Source: Prunella strophiata (Eukaryota; Chordata; Aves; Passeriformes; Prunellidae). Taken from it: 64,000 bases of DNA. The notes beneath the pieces are model-generated. The model worked only from the letters and a program-made list of their open reading frames with translations, was not told where the DNA came from and searched no databases. Shown here one piece after another: positions 35,401-46,936 of this stretch. Positions within the stretch are counted from its first letter, which is position 1, and every line of letters starts with the position of its first letter. The stretch lies in the NCBI GenBank assembly GCA_036583965.1, contig JAZBQD010000034.1, positions 4,859,222 through 4,923,221 on the forward strand, read 5' to 3'. A program made the position numbers and the translations under genes.

Positions 35401-36569
35401 TTCTGTGCTTGATTCAGCACCTTTACACACAGCAATTCCAGCTGCCAGATCCAGGGGCAACCCATGGGGGTTGTGTCCTGCTCTTACAACACCCCAGGAG
35501 AGAGAATCTCCTTCCAAGCTGTGCAAACTCCATTTCCAGCTCTGCCTAGAGCCCTAAAACTGTGCCCCTAAAACCCCAAGGGAGCTGCCTGGGCTTTGTT
35601 TGTGCCAGGCAAACAGCAGGGCACGACGGGGAGGGGTTGTTCCACAGGGTCTGCTGTGGGAACAGCATCTCCCAGGAGCCAGTGCTGCTGGAATATCCCT
35701 GCCCTGCTCTGGAATATGACAAAAAGCAGCTCCAGGTTGCTGTGGGTGCAGCTGGTGCCCCACAGAAATGTGTTGATGTGAGGCTGTAGCCAAGCCCCAG
35801 CATCCTCACAGCCCGGGCTGTGTGCTCATTGCAAAATGCTCCCTCTGCCCCCAGCAAGAGAGATTAGTGCTGGTGTTTGCTTTCAGAAGTAGCTCCAATA
35901 AAAGTAGAACAAGGGGGAGAAACGCTGGGGCTGCTGGGTTGAAGTCTCAGAGAGAGCCAAGCTTTCACACTGGAGGAGATTTTTGCACAGGGAGGAGATG
36001 CCAAGGTGGCCACGGAGCAGAGTGTGCAAACAGAGATGGAAGGAACCCTCACCCTGCAGAGCACGGGTCTCAGGGAGCCTGGAGTGGCACTGCCTGTCCC
36101 CTCAGTGTCCCCTGAACCTGCAGAACCACTCTGGGCCCTGTTCCCACTGCAGGAGTTACCCAACAGTGGGGTCAGCCAAGGGCTGGGAGCTCTGCACTGG
36201 GGAGGGGAGCAGGGGGGAACGCTGTGACAAGAGCAGCAGCACCTTCCCCAAGTGCCCCTTCCATCCCCACAGCCCAGGGACTCTGCCTGGGGAGGAAACC
36301 TGAGCTCCCCTGCTGCTTTTAGGGTGGCACTTTGACAGAGAGCAGAGAAGGGAACAAGCCATGCTGCCTCCTGCCAGAGGAATGAACGTGCTCATAAACC
36401 CATCTCCCTGGGAAATGGATTCATCAGCCAGGGCAAACAAACACGGGCAGGCAGAGGGCTGGCAGAGGGAGGGACAAAGCCCTTGCCTCGGTCTGTGGGG
36501 TGTGAGACTCCTGGCAGCAGGAGATGGAATTAAAGGTGCAGGAGCAGCCTGTGCCCGTGTGCTGCATGA
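35401..36569. other. Intergenic, nothing recognised
   Basis: Unique sequence; no gene was recognised. Confidence 0.35.
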
Positions 36570-37420
36570 GCCAGCAGGGGAGAAAACGAGGCTGGCAGGA
36601 CAGGGAGCTTTGTCTGGAATTCAGGGGAAAAAAGGAGCAGGAACAACAAGGCTGCAGGGAAATGCAGGGAGAAAAGTTAAGAGGGGCCAAAGCCCAGCTA
36701 GAATTTAATCTGGCTGCTGCCAGAAAAGACAATTAAAAAAGCTCCTATAAATACATCAGCAAGAGAAGGACAGCTAAGGAGAATCTCCATCCTTTACTGG
36801 GGAGACACAAAGGATGGGGGAGAGGATCAGGTACTCAATTCCTTCCTGGTCTCAGTCTTTAACAGTAAAACCAGCTGAAATCCAGGTACCCCTGAGCTGG
36901 AAAACAGGGAGCTGCTCTCCTGTGACAGGATGAGCAAAACAAACTCATCCATGCAGTGCATGGATGAGGGAAAGGCTGTGGGTGATGCCTACCTGGACTT
37001 TAACTAAGCTTGGACACCATTTCCCACAGCATTCTCCTGGAGAAACTGAATTCCTTTAACCTGGATGGGTCCATTCTTCACTGGGACAAACCTGACTGGG
37101 TGAAAAGCCCAGAGAGTGGGGAGTGGAATCAATCCAGCTGGTGGTCTGTCACCAGAGGTGTCCCCAGGGCTCAGTTCTGGGGCCAGTCTCATTTAATATC
37201 TTCATCAATGAACTGGATGAGGGAACTGAGTACTTGTAACTGAGTACATCTTTCCTAAGTTCATAGGATGACACTAAATTGGAGGGGAATGTTGGCTTGC
37301 TGGTGGGCAGGACAGCTCTGCAGAGGGATCTGCATCAATGGGAATGCTGGGATTAACCCTGGACTCGACCTTCAAGGCATTTCCCAGCCTGAAAGGGTCT
37401 GTGATTCTGCACCACAAGGG
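36570..37420 (+). mobile_element. CR1 LINE reverse-transcriptase fragment, decayed
   Basis: The longest CR1 piece here, sense on +. It shows AATTTAATCTGGCTGCTGCC, AAAAAGCTCCTATAAATAC and CCTGGACTTTAACTAAGC, then a coding trace [30 protein letters not shown] and, after frame breaks, DDTKL-like and GLTLDSTF-like words. These are landmarks of the CR1 ORF2 reverse transcriptase (a KAFDT...SHSILLEKL block, the [11 protein letters not shown] block, the FADDTKL catalytic block). The aspartates of the catalytic block are disrupted by changes near 37262-37275, and several stops are present, so it is dead. Confidence 0.85.
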
Positions 37421-39416
37421 CAAAACAGGCTGGGAGGTGAAGGGGAGGCTGCCTGGCCATGCCCTCCTGGGTGGCACAAACACAGCCCTTGTAGTAAACA
37501 AACCTGAAATAAGCTCTGCAAAGCCCAGCAGCTGGGAGAGAGGGGGCAGAGCTGTGTGCTGCTCACACATCCTCTCCCTCTGCAGGCTCTGCTTTCCACA
37601 CTCCTGATGCCCCAAATTTTCAAGCATTTGGGGACATTTAGGAACTGGAATCTCTGCCCTCCCTCTCTGCTGTGCTGGGGCCTCACCTTCACCTGAGCCC
37701 CAGGGAAATACGTAAAGGTAAGCTCACTGTCCATGAGCTTCTACCATCTTTCTATGGTCTCAACCATGCAATGAGGCTGATGCTGCAATAAAAGCTCAAA
37801 GAACAAACCCCAGCAGTCCCATCCTGCTTGTGAGAACAAACTCCAAACACAGGCTCCAGTTCCTCAGGTGAGGCTGGGGCAGGCACAGCCCTGACATCCC
37901 AGGACAGTGCAAGATGCACCTGTGGGCAGTGCTGGACTGCAGGAATTGCTGAACAGTTTGGGATTTGAGGCACTTTGGGAACAGCCAGTCCTAAAAAGGC
38001 ACTCGAGCCACACTTACAGGTGGGCATCTGCACCCAGAGCCTTTTGCCTGCTCCCTGTTCACTTCCACATCTCCCCAGTGCCACAGCAAGCAGCATTTCC
38101 AGCCCTGGCTGCCCAGGAATGCTGCCAAGAGGCAAAGGGTTGGTGTAACCCAGCAGCTTTCTGTCCTGGGGGATGGAGCAAAGACAGCCCTGCTGTGGAA
38201 ACTGCAGCTGCCCCAGCCCTGGGCAGGATTTTGTAACAACACCCAAGCTGTGTTTGTGACGTTCACTCCACCAAGACTTTAAAAACAAAAACAATCTGTT
38301 TGGCCACAGGTGGATAAAAGCAGTGAATGTAGGGCCAGGCTCCAGCTGGGTGCACAGCAACACCTGGGGGTTGTGTCCCCTCTGTGTCCCCTCCTCTGTG
38401 GCACTGGCACGAGGTACAAGCCAGCAGCACAGTGTTTGCTTCAGCCTGCTCTGTTTGCAGGAGGAATTTGATGTTTGTCACTGATTTCCCTCAGATGAAG
38501 TCACCACCGTGTTTTATCAGATGTGTTTAACCTGAGCCAACTCTGCCAGCTGTAAAATCCTAAAATCCAATTTAAACAGCAACTCCTGACTTCAGTGCTC
38601 CATTTTTTAATGTGTCTATAAAACTTTTTAATACAAAATATTTTAACAGGCTTAAGTTGGGGGTTTTTTTTCCAACCATGGAAAGGTTTGGCCTTGGTGG
38701 TGCCATAATATTTTTTTCCTCCACTATTTCTCTCTTTTGATTCCAGCTGCCCCCAGAACTGCACAGTTTATATTTCACCAGTTTAATTAATGTTGCCTTG
38801 GAGGAAAGAAATCAGTTCTTCAACACCCAGACTCCACTGCAAGCTTGAGGTTTCCTTTGCAGGACTGAGGTCATTTGTCCAGTGCAAACAGCCCCAAATT
38901 CCCTGTCCCTTCCACATCCACGTGCTCTGGGTGCTGGAGTGGTTCTGCAAATAATCACTTGCTCACCTCTCAGCTTTGGCTACCCACAGCCACAATATTT
39001 GAAGTAAGAAGAGGAAGCCAAAAAAAGAGAACAATTATTTGGACAACAAATCCTGCTCCACAAGTGCTACCAAAACATAAATAATTCATCATAGTGAAAA
39101 TAGAAACCACAACAGAGATGTGGGCATGGGAATTCTCTGTGCCAGGGGGTGCTGCCTCCAACTGGGGAGAACTGGAGCCTGCTGGGGGCTGGCCTGACCC
39201 CCATCACTGTGGGAACCTCTGTGCCCTCTGTGCCCCCTGTGCCCTCAAACCCACAGTGGGCACTGCAGAACAGAAGTGACTGGCAAGAGCCAAAACACAG
39301 GAGATAAAACAGGCAGAGATATTGATCTCTGCAATCAAGAGGTTAATTCTCATTTCTCCTGAATGCTGTTCAGTAATCACAGCATTACTAAACAAGGGCT
39401 AAATTGCATCTGCAGC
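37421..39416. other. Intergenic, AT-rich part at 38500-38810
   Basis: Unique sequence. 38500-38810 is AT-rich and UTR-like, with no clear gene. AATAAA on + at about 37787 has no known transcript attached. Confidence 0.3.
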
Positions 39417-40722
39417 CACAGAGTGTGTACCTGCACTGAGTGTGTACCTGCACTGAGTGTGTACCTGCACTGAGTGTGTACCTGCACCGAGTGTGTACCT
39501 GCACTGTGTACCTGCACTGTGTACCTGCACTGTGTACCTGCACTGAGTGTGTACCTGCACTGAGTGTGTTCCTACACTGAGTGTGCACCTGCACTGTGTA
39601 CCTGCACTGTGTGTTCCTACACTGAGTGTGCACCTGCACTGTGTACCTGCACTGAGTGTGTTCCTACACTGAGTGTGCACCTGCACTGAGTGTGTTCCTA
39701 CACTGTGTACCTGCACTGAGTGTGTTCCTACACTGAGTGTGCACCTGCACTGTGTACCTGCACTGAGTGTGTACCTGCACTGAGTGTGTACCTACATCGA
39801 GTGTGTACCTGCACTGTGTACCTACATCGAGTGTGTACCTACACTGAGTGTGTTCCTACACTGTGTACCTGCACTGACTGTGCACCTACACTGAATGTGT
39901 TCCTACACTGAGTATGTTTCTACACTGTGTACCTGCACTGAGTGTGTTCCTACACTGTGTTCCTACACCGAGTGTGTACCTGCACTGTGTACCTACATCG
40001 AGTGTGTACCTACACTGAGTGTGTTCCTACACTGAGTGTGTTCCTACACTGTGTTCCTACACCAAGTGTGCACCTGTACCAAGTGTGTTCCTACACTGTT
40101 CCTCCACTGAGTGTGTACCTACACTGAGTGTGTTCCTACACTGTGTACCTGCACTGACTGTGCACCTACACTGAATGTGTTCCTACACTGAGTATGTTTC
40201 TACACTGTGTACCTCCACTGAGTGTGTTTCTCCACCAAGTATGCACCTACACCAAGTGTGCACCTACATTGAGTGTTCCTACACTGAGTGTGCACCTACA
40301 CCAAGTGTGCACCTGTACCAAGTGTGTTCCTACACTGTTCCTCCACTGAGTGTGTACCTACACTGAGTAGTGTTCCTACACTGTGTTCCTACACTGTGTG
40401 CCTACACTGTGTTCCTACACTGTGTACCTGCACTGACTGTGCACCTGCACCGAGTGTGTTCCTACACTGTGTTCCTACACCGAGTGTGTACCTGCACTGA
40501 GTGTGTACCTGCACTGAGTGTGTACCTACACTGAGTAGTGTTCCTACACTGTGTTCCTACACCAAGTATGCACCTGCACTGAGTGTGTTCCTACACTGTG
40601 TTCCTACACCGAGTGTGCACCTACATTGGGTGTGTTCCTACACAGTGTGCACCCACACACAGTGTGTACCTACACTGAGTAGTGTTCCTACACTGTGTTC
40701 CTACACCGAGTGTACCTACTCC
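39417..40722 (+). repeat. 17-bp minisatellite ACTGAGTGTGTACCTGC, ~80 copies
   Basis: Mixture of 17-bp ACTGAGTGTGTACCTGC and 13-bp ACTGTGTACCTGC units with GTTCCTAC, GCACCTAC and ACATCGAG variants. Type 'CCTGC' dominates the first half and 'CCTAC' the second. Blocks of ~230 bp recur (compare about 39870-39920 with 40145-40195), so there is higher-order duplication. Confidence 0.97.
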
Positions 40723-41517
40723 AGCTCCACGCTCAGCCTCTCAGCTCTCAGCGCTGTGCAGCCCGGAGCGAGCAGCGCCTGCCAGCCCCGCTCCTGCCCT
40801 TCTTCTTCTCCCGTTCATGTTTATCTGCCCCGCGGCCTCTCACGGCCACAAAGTGTCCCCGTGTCACCGCACCCTGCCCCTGCCGCGCACCCCGAGCCCC
40901 CGGGGCGCTGCTGGCACCTCTGCCCGGGCAGCAGGGGAGGGCACAGGCGGGCAGAGGGCGAGGGAAGGGCTCGGGGCGCGTTCCCTGTCCCGGCTGCGGT
41001 GCTGCGCTGCGAAGGGACAAGAGGAGCCGAGGGCTTGAGGAGGACAGAGCTCTCAGAGCTGCTCCTCCGTCCCATTGCCCTTCTCAGGCAAGATCAGCGC
41101 CACTTTGGCAAAGAGAAGAAGGAGCAGCAGGAGCTTTCCAGAGCGCTGGGTTTGTTTTACCTGAGGGAGTGTGACAGCTCGAGGGGTTTGTCCCACACCC
41201 CGCAGCAGCTCCGTGCCCCCTGCCCGTCCCGGGCATGCCCCTCCATCCCTGCGGGCACCAGCGCTCGGGGCGAGTCCCTCCGAGCAGCCGAGGCTCCCCG
41301 GGCACTGCCGGGGGTGTCGGGAAGCAGAAACCCCCTCCACCCCCGGCCCAGCTCCGGCGCTGCCCCAAAGCCGCTCTGCCTCCTCCTGCCTCGGGACTCA
41401 GCCCCGGGCTGGCCACTCGCCACCCCGCAGGTCTCACCGCACACCGAGCGCGACCCGACATCGCCACCGACACCCCCGTGGTGCGGGGAGAGTGCCTGGA
41501 AATGCGGGGGCTCCGCA
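40723..41517. promoter_or_regulatory. CpG-island-like GC-rich block
   Basis: GC- and CpG-rich unique sequence between two arrays, with GCGCG, CCCCGCGG and CCGGGGCGC words. Such islands often mark promoters, but no start site, TATA box or convincing reading frame was found. It may also be the shore of the ADRB2 CpG-rich domain. Confidence 0.35.
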
Positions 41518-42636
41518 CGCCCGAGCATCCCCCGAGCATCCCCCGAGCATCCCCCGAGCATTCCCCCGAGCATCCCCCGAGCATCCCCCGAGCATCCCCC
41601 GGGCATCCCCCGAGCATCCCCGAGCATCCCCCGGGCATCCCCCGGGCATCCCCCGAGCATCCCCCCGAGCATCCCACGAGCATCCCCGAGCATCCCCCGG
41701 GCATCCCCCGAGCATCCCCCGAGCATCCCCCGAGCATCCCCCGAGCATCCCCCGAGCATCCCCCGAGCATCCCCCGAGCATCCCCCGGGCATCCCCCGAG
41801 CATCCCCCGAGCATCCCCCGGGCATCCCCCGAGCATCCCCCGAGCATCCCCCGAGCATCCCCCGAGCATCCCCCGGGCATCCCCCGGGCATCCCCCGAGC
41901 ATCCCCCGAGCATCCCCCGAGCATCCCCCGAGCATCCCCCGAGCATCCCCCGAGCATCCCCCGAGCATCCCTCGGGCATTCCCCGGGCATCCCCCGGGCA
42001 TCCCCCGGGCATCCCCCGGGCATCCCCCGGGCATCCCCCGGGCATCCCCCGAGCATCCCCCGAGCATCCCCCGAGCATCCCCCGAGCATCCCCCGAGCAT
42101 CCCCCGAGCATCCCCCGGGCATCCCCCGAGCATCCCCCGAGCATCCCCCGGGCATCCCCCGAGCATCCCCCGAGCATCCCCCGAGCATCCCCCGGGCATC
42201 CCCCGGGCATCCCCCGAGCATCCCCCGAGCATCCCCCGAGCATCCCCCGGGCATCCCCCGAGCATCCCCCGGGCATCCCCCGGGCATCCCCCGAGCATCC
42301 CCCGAGCATCCCCCGAGCATCCCCCGAGCATCCCCCGAGCATCCCCCGAGCATCCCCCGAGCATCCCCCGAGCATCCCCCGAGCATCCCCCGAGCATCCC
42401 CCGAGCATCCCCCGAGCATCCCCCGAGCATCCCCCGAGCATCCCCCGAGCATCCCCCGAGCATCCCCCGAGCATCCCCCGAGCATCCCCCGAGCATCCCC
42501 CGAGCATCCCCCGGGCATCCCCCGAGCATCCCCCGAGCATCCCCCGAGCATCCCCCGAGCATCCCCCGAGCATCCCCCGGGCATCCCCCGAGCATCCCCC
42601 GAGCATCCCCCGAGCATCCCCCGGGCATCCCCGAGC
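41518..42636 (+). repeat. 11-bp minisatellite CGAGCATCCCC, ~100 copies
   Basis: Tandem CCGAGCATCCC units with a common CCGGGCATCCC variant, plus a few 10- or 12-bp units near 41560-41690. Nearly every unit contains a CpG, so the array contributes about 100 evenly spaced CpGs. All frames stay open (SIPRASPEHPP on +, GGCSGDARGML on -), which yields very large artefact ORFs. Confidence 0.98.
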
Positions 42637-43180
42637 CTGCCCCGCTGCCTGCATCCCTTCCCCGCCGCTTTGTCGCAGGTCAAATTCAGGGGTTTTGCCA
42701 TCTCCACAATGCTGCCACCCCCGTCCCAGGTACCCTCCTGGCCTGGGGGGCTCGCACAGCCACCAGCGGGGTTGTGAGAAGGGGACGGGCAGCAGTCCCA
42801 GCGGGGCAGGGGGGTCCAGCCCCGCTCCCAGCTCCCAGCAAGGTCATGAGGTAGTTCAGTCCCAGGCCAGTTCAGCCCCGGCCACGGACAGAAAGTCCCT
42901 CCGAGGACGAGCATTCCGCACAGCCTGGCACCCCCCACCCCGCTAAGGGACCCCCGGGTCGTGCCCCAAACCAGGGGGGCTGCCAGCAGCCCCTCCTCCC
43001 TGCCAGGGACCAGCCCCGCTTTGCAGAGGCTGAGTTCGGGGTTTCTCGCAGCTGTTAAGTTTCAGGCGCTCTCTAAAAAATAATCACTGTTGTTATGAAA
43101 GGAGGCCGATTTTCCTCGGAAAGGCTCCTCCCTGCAACCCCCGCCCGAGCCCCCAGCGCCCTCCCCTCCGCGCACAGTAC
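42637..43180. other. GC-rich sequence downstream of the ADRB2 array
   Basis: Unique, CpG-containing. On the - strand it begins GTACTGTGCGCGG just after the pentamer array. A search by eye for an ADRB2 C-terminal end (NCSTNDSLL-like) found none in any frame. Confidence 0.4.
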
Positions 43181-45725
43181 CTGTCCTGTCCTGTCCTGTC
43201 CTGTCCTGTCCTGTCCTGTCCTGTCCTGTCCTGTCCTGTCCTGTCCTGTCCTGTCCTGTCCTGTCCTGTCCTGTCCTGTCCTGTCCTGTCCTGTCCTGTC
43301 CTGTCCTGTCCTGTCCTGTCCTGTCCTGTCCTGTCCTGTCCTGTCCTGTCCTGTCCTGTCCTGTCCTGTCCTGTCCTGTCCTGTCCTGTCCTGTCCTGTC
43401 CTGTCCTGTCCTGTCCTGTCCTGTCCTGTCCTGTCCTGTCCTGTCCTGTCCTGTCCTGTCCTGTCCTGTCCTGTCCTGTCCTGTCCTGTCCTGTCCTGTC
43501 CTGTCCTGTCCTGTCCTGTCCTGTCCTGTCCTGTCCTGTCCTGTCCTGTCCTGTCCTGTCCTGTCCTGTCCTGTCCTGTCCTGTCCTGTCCTGTCCTGTC
43601 CTGTCCTGTCCTGTCCTGTCCTGTCCTGTCCTGTCCTGTCCTGTCCTGTCCTGTCCTGTCCTGTCCTGTCCTGTCCTGTCCTGTCCTGTCCTGTCCTGTC
43701 CTGTCCTGTCCTGTCCTGTCCTGTCCTGTCCTGTCCTGTCCTGTCCTGTCCTGTCCTGTCCTGTCCTGTCCTGTCCTGTCCTGTCCTGTCCTGTCCTGTC
43801 CTGTCCTGTCCTGTCCTGTCCTGTCCTGTCCTGTCCTGTCCTGTCCTGTCCTGTCCTGTCCTGTCCTGTCCTGTCCTGTCCTGTCCTGTCCTGTCCTGTC
43901 CTGTCCTGTCCTGTCCTGTCCTGTCCTGTCCTGTCCTGTCCTGTCCTGTCCTGTCCTGTCCTGTCCTGTCCTGTCCTGTCCTGTCCTGTCCTGTCCTGTC
44001 CTGTCCTGTCCTGTCCTGTCCTGTCCTGTCCTGTCCTGTCCTGTCCTGTCCTGTCCTGTCCTGTCCTGTCCTGTCCTGTCCTGTCCTGTCCTGTCCTGTC
44101 CTGTCCTGTCCTGTCCTGTCCTGTCCTGTCCTGTCCTGTCCTGTCCTGTCCTGTCCTGTCCTGTCCTGTCCTGTCCTGTCCTGTCCTGTCCTGTCCTGTC
44201 CTGTCCTGTCCTGTCCTGTCCTGTCCTGTCCTGTCCTGTCCTGTCCTGTCCTGTCCTGTCCTGTCCTGTCCTGTCCTGTCCTGTCCTGTCCTGTCCTGTC
44301 CTGTCCTGTCCTGTCCTGTCCTGTCCTGTCCTGTCCTGTCCTGTCCTGTCCTGTCCTGTCCTGTCCTGTCCTGTCCTGTCCTGTCCTGTCCTGTCCTGTC
44401 CTGTCCTGTCCTGTCCTGTCCTGTCCTGTCCTGTCCTGTCCTGTCCTGTCCTGTCCTGTCCTGTCCTGTCCTGTCCTGTCCTGTCCTGTCCTGTCCTGTC
44501 CTGTCCTGTCCTGTCCTGTCCTGTCCTGTCCTGTCCTGTCCTGTCCTGTCCTGTCCTGTCCTGTCCTGTCCTGTCCTGTCCTGTCCTGTCCTGTCCTGTC
44601 CTGTCCTGTCCTGTCCTGTCCTGTCCTGTCCTGTCCTGTCCTGTCCTGTCCTGTCCTGTCCTGTCCTGTCCTGTCCTGTCCTGTCCTGTCCTGTCCTGTC
44701 CTGTCCTGTCCTGTCCTGTCCTGTCCTGTCCTGTCCTGTCCTGTCCTGTCCTGTCCTGTCCTGTCCTGTCCTGTCCTGTCCTGTCCTGTCCTGTCCTGTC
44801 CTGTCCTGTCCTGTCCTGTCCTGTCCTGTCCTGTCCTGTCCTGTCCTGTCCTGTCCTGTCCTGTCCTGTCCTGTCCTGTCCTGTCCTGTCCTGTCCTGTC
44901 CTGTCCTGTCCTGTCCTGTCCTGTCCTGTCCTGTCCTGTCCTGTCCTGTCCTGTCCTGTCCTGTCCTGTCCTGTCCTGTCCTGTCCTGTCCTGTCCTGTC
45001 CTGTCCTGTCCTGTCCTGTCCTGTCCTGTCCTGTCCTGTCCTGTCCTGTCCTGTCCTGTCCTGTCCTGTCCTGTCCTGTCCTGTCCTGTCCTGTCCTGTC
45101 CTGTCCTGTCCTGTCCTGTCCTGTCCTGTCCTGTCCTGTCCTGTCCTGTCCTGTCCTGTCCTGTCCTGTCCTGTCCTGTCCTGTCCTGTCCTGTCCTGTC
45201 CTGTCCTGTCCTGTCCTGTCCTGTCCTGTCCTGTCCTGTCCTGTCCTGTCCTGTCCTGTCCTGTCCTGTCCTGTCCTGTCCTGTCCTGTCCTGTCCTGTC
45301 CTGTCCTGTCCTGTCCTGTCCTGTCCTGTCCTGTCCTGTCCTGTCCTGTCCTGTCCTGTCCTGTCCTGTCCTGTCCTGTCCTGTCCTGTCCTGTCCTGTC
45401 CTGTCCTGTCCTGTCCTGTCCTGTCCTGTCCTGTCCTGTCCTGTCCTGTCCTGTCCTGTCCTGTCCTGTCCTGTCCTGTCCTGTCCTGTCCTGTCCTGTC
45501 CTGTCCTGTCCTGTCCTGTCCTGTCCTGTCCTGTCCTGTCCTGTCCTGTCCTGTCCTGTCCTGTCCTGTCCTGTCCTGTCCTGTCCTGTCCTGTCCTGTC
45601 CTGTCCTGTCCTGTCCTGTCCTGTCCTGTCCTGTCCTGTCCTGTCCTGTCCTGTCCTGTCCTGTCCTGTCCTGTCCTGTCCTGTCCTGTCCTGTCCTGTC
45701 CTGTCCTGTCCTGTCCTGTCCTGTC
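43181..45725 (-). repeat. Perfect pentanucleotide array, 509 copies of CCTGT (GGACA on -)
   Basis: 2,545 bp, exactly 509 units, with no interruption seen. It sits in the - strand coding sequence of ADRB2 right after codon 388 and would read as about 170 copies of the pentapeptide DRTGQ. No frame on either strand has a stop. Its distal end on the - strand is CAG followed by GTACTG, a possible weak splice donor at 43181/43180. Confidence 0.98.
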
Positions 45726-46892
45726 CCTGTCAAAGTCCTCGGGGCGAGGGAAGGAGCCCTCCTCGCAGAGCAAGTCACAGCTTTTATCGGGGGCCAGGGG
45801 GTAGCCGTTGTCCTCCTCGTTGTAGTCGCTCCTGCCGTTGCTGTTGGAGTAGCCGTTGGCGTACATCTTGAGGGCGGACCTGCGCAGGCACAGCAGCTCC
45901 TGGAAGGCGAACCTGAAGTCGGGGCTGCGGCAGTAGATCAGGGGGTTGAAGGCAGAGTTGACGTAGCCCAGCCAGTTCAAGAGGATGTACAGGTACTTGG
46001 GAATGATGTTGTCCTGGATGACGTGCACGATGTTGACGATGAAGAAGGGCAGCCAGCACAGCGTGAAGGTGCCCATGATGATGCCCAGGGTTTTGAGGGC
46101 CTTGTGCTCCTTCAAGAAGAACTTGGAGGAGCGGCGGTGCCCGGCTCCCCCTCTCTGCTCCTGCTCCTTGTTCTGGGTGTGAAACCTCCCCTCGCTCCTG
46201 TCTATCTTCTGCAGCTGCTTCTTGGCCACCTGGAAGACCCTGGCATACACGAAGACCATGACAACGAGGGGCAGGTAGAAGGAGATGATGGAGGAGGCGA
46301 TGGCGTAGGCTTGGTTGGTGAAGAAGTCACAGCACATCTCGTCCTGGTAGCAGCGGATGGCGTCCTCGTGGTCTGCCCGGTACCAGTGCATCTGGATGGG
46401 CAGGAAGGAGGTCAGGCCCGACACCACCCACACCACCAGGATGACCACCCGTGCCTTGCCCTTGGTCAGCAGGCTCTGGTACTTGAAGGGGGAGGTGATG
46501 GCGAAGTACCGGTCCACGGCGATCACGCACAGCGTCTCGATGCTGGCCGTGACGCACAGCACGTCCAGGGAGGTCCAGAACTCGCACCAGAAGTTCCCAA
46601 ACTTCCACATCTCCATGATGATGTGGCAGGCTCCGAAGGGCACCACGGCCAGCCCCATGACCAGGTCGGCACAGGCCAGCGAGGTGATGAAGTAGTTGGT
46701 GACAGTCTGCAGGCGCTGGAAGCGGGCGATGGCCGTGATCACCAGCACGTTGCCGAAGACGATGGCCAGCACGATCACCGACATCAGGATGCCCATGCCC
46801 ACCATCCACACGTCCCGCGACACCGTGGGCTCGGCGGCGCTCTGGTTGGCGCTGGCGTTGCCGCCGGGCAGCTCTGTCCCCGCCGCGGCCAT
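45726..46892 (-). CDS. ADRB2: Beta-2 adrenergic receptor, C-terminus unresolved
   Basis: A seven-transmembrane Gs-coupled receptor for adrenaline at the plasma membrane. The protein starts at ATG 46892 ([14 protein letters not shown]) and is recognisable to E385-D386-F387. By offset from human ADRB2 the key residues are N-glycosylation sites N12 and N16, N48 and D76 (1.50, 2.50), ligand aspartate D110, DRY 127-129, TM5 serines S200/S201/S204, the PKA site RRSS at about 253-256, CWLP near 279-282, NPLIY from N316 and palmitoylation cysteine C335. Loop 3 is three residues shorter than human. TM regions are nearly identical to human ADRB2, which excludes ADRB1 and ADRB3. The last ~26 residues, including GRNCSTNDSLL-type PDZ end, are replaced by the CCTGT array, so the listed lower end is where recognisable coding stops, not a stop codon. 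It converges on SH3TC2, as in human. Confidence 0.96.
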
Positions 46893-46936
46893 GGCCCGGC
46901 GACAGCCCCGGGGCGGCGGGGAGGGCTCGGCTCCGC

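Noticed and set aside
40501..42946. Large open frames of 400-760 codons on both strands (SIPRASPEHPP, GGCSGDARGML)
   Set aside because: They are the 11-bp CGAGCATCCCC array read in frame; no collagen- or silk-like flanks, start context or homologue.
45726..46892. Receptor as ADRB1, ADRB3 or the avian beta-4C receptor
   Set aside because: The transmembrane and loop sequences follow human ADRB2 nearly residue for residue, and the SH3TC2 neighbour matches the ADRB2 locus.
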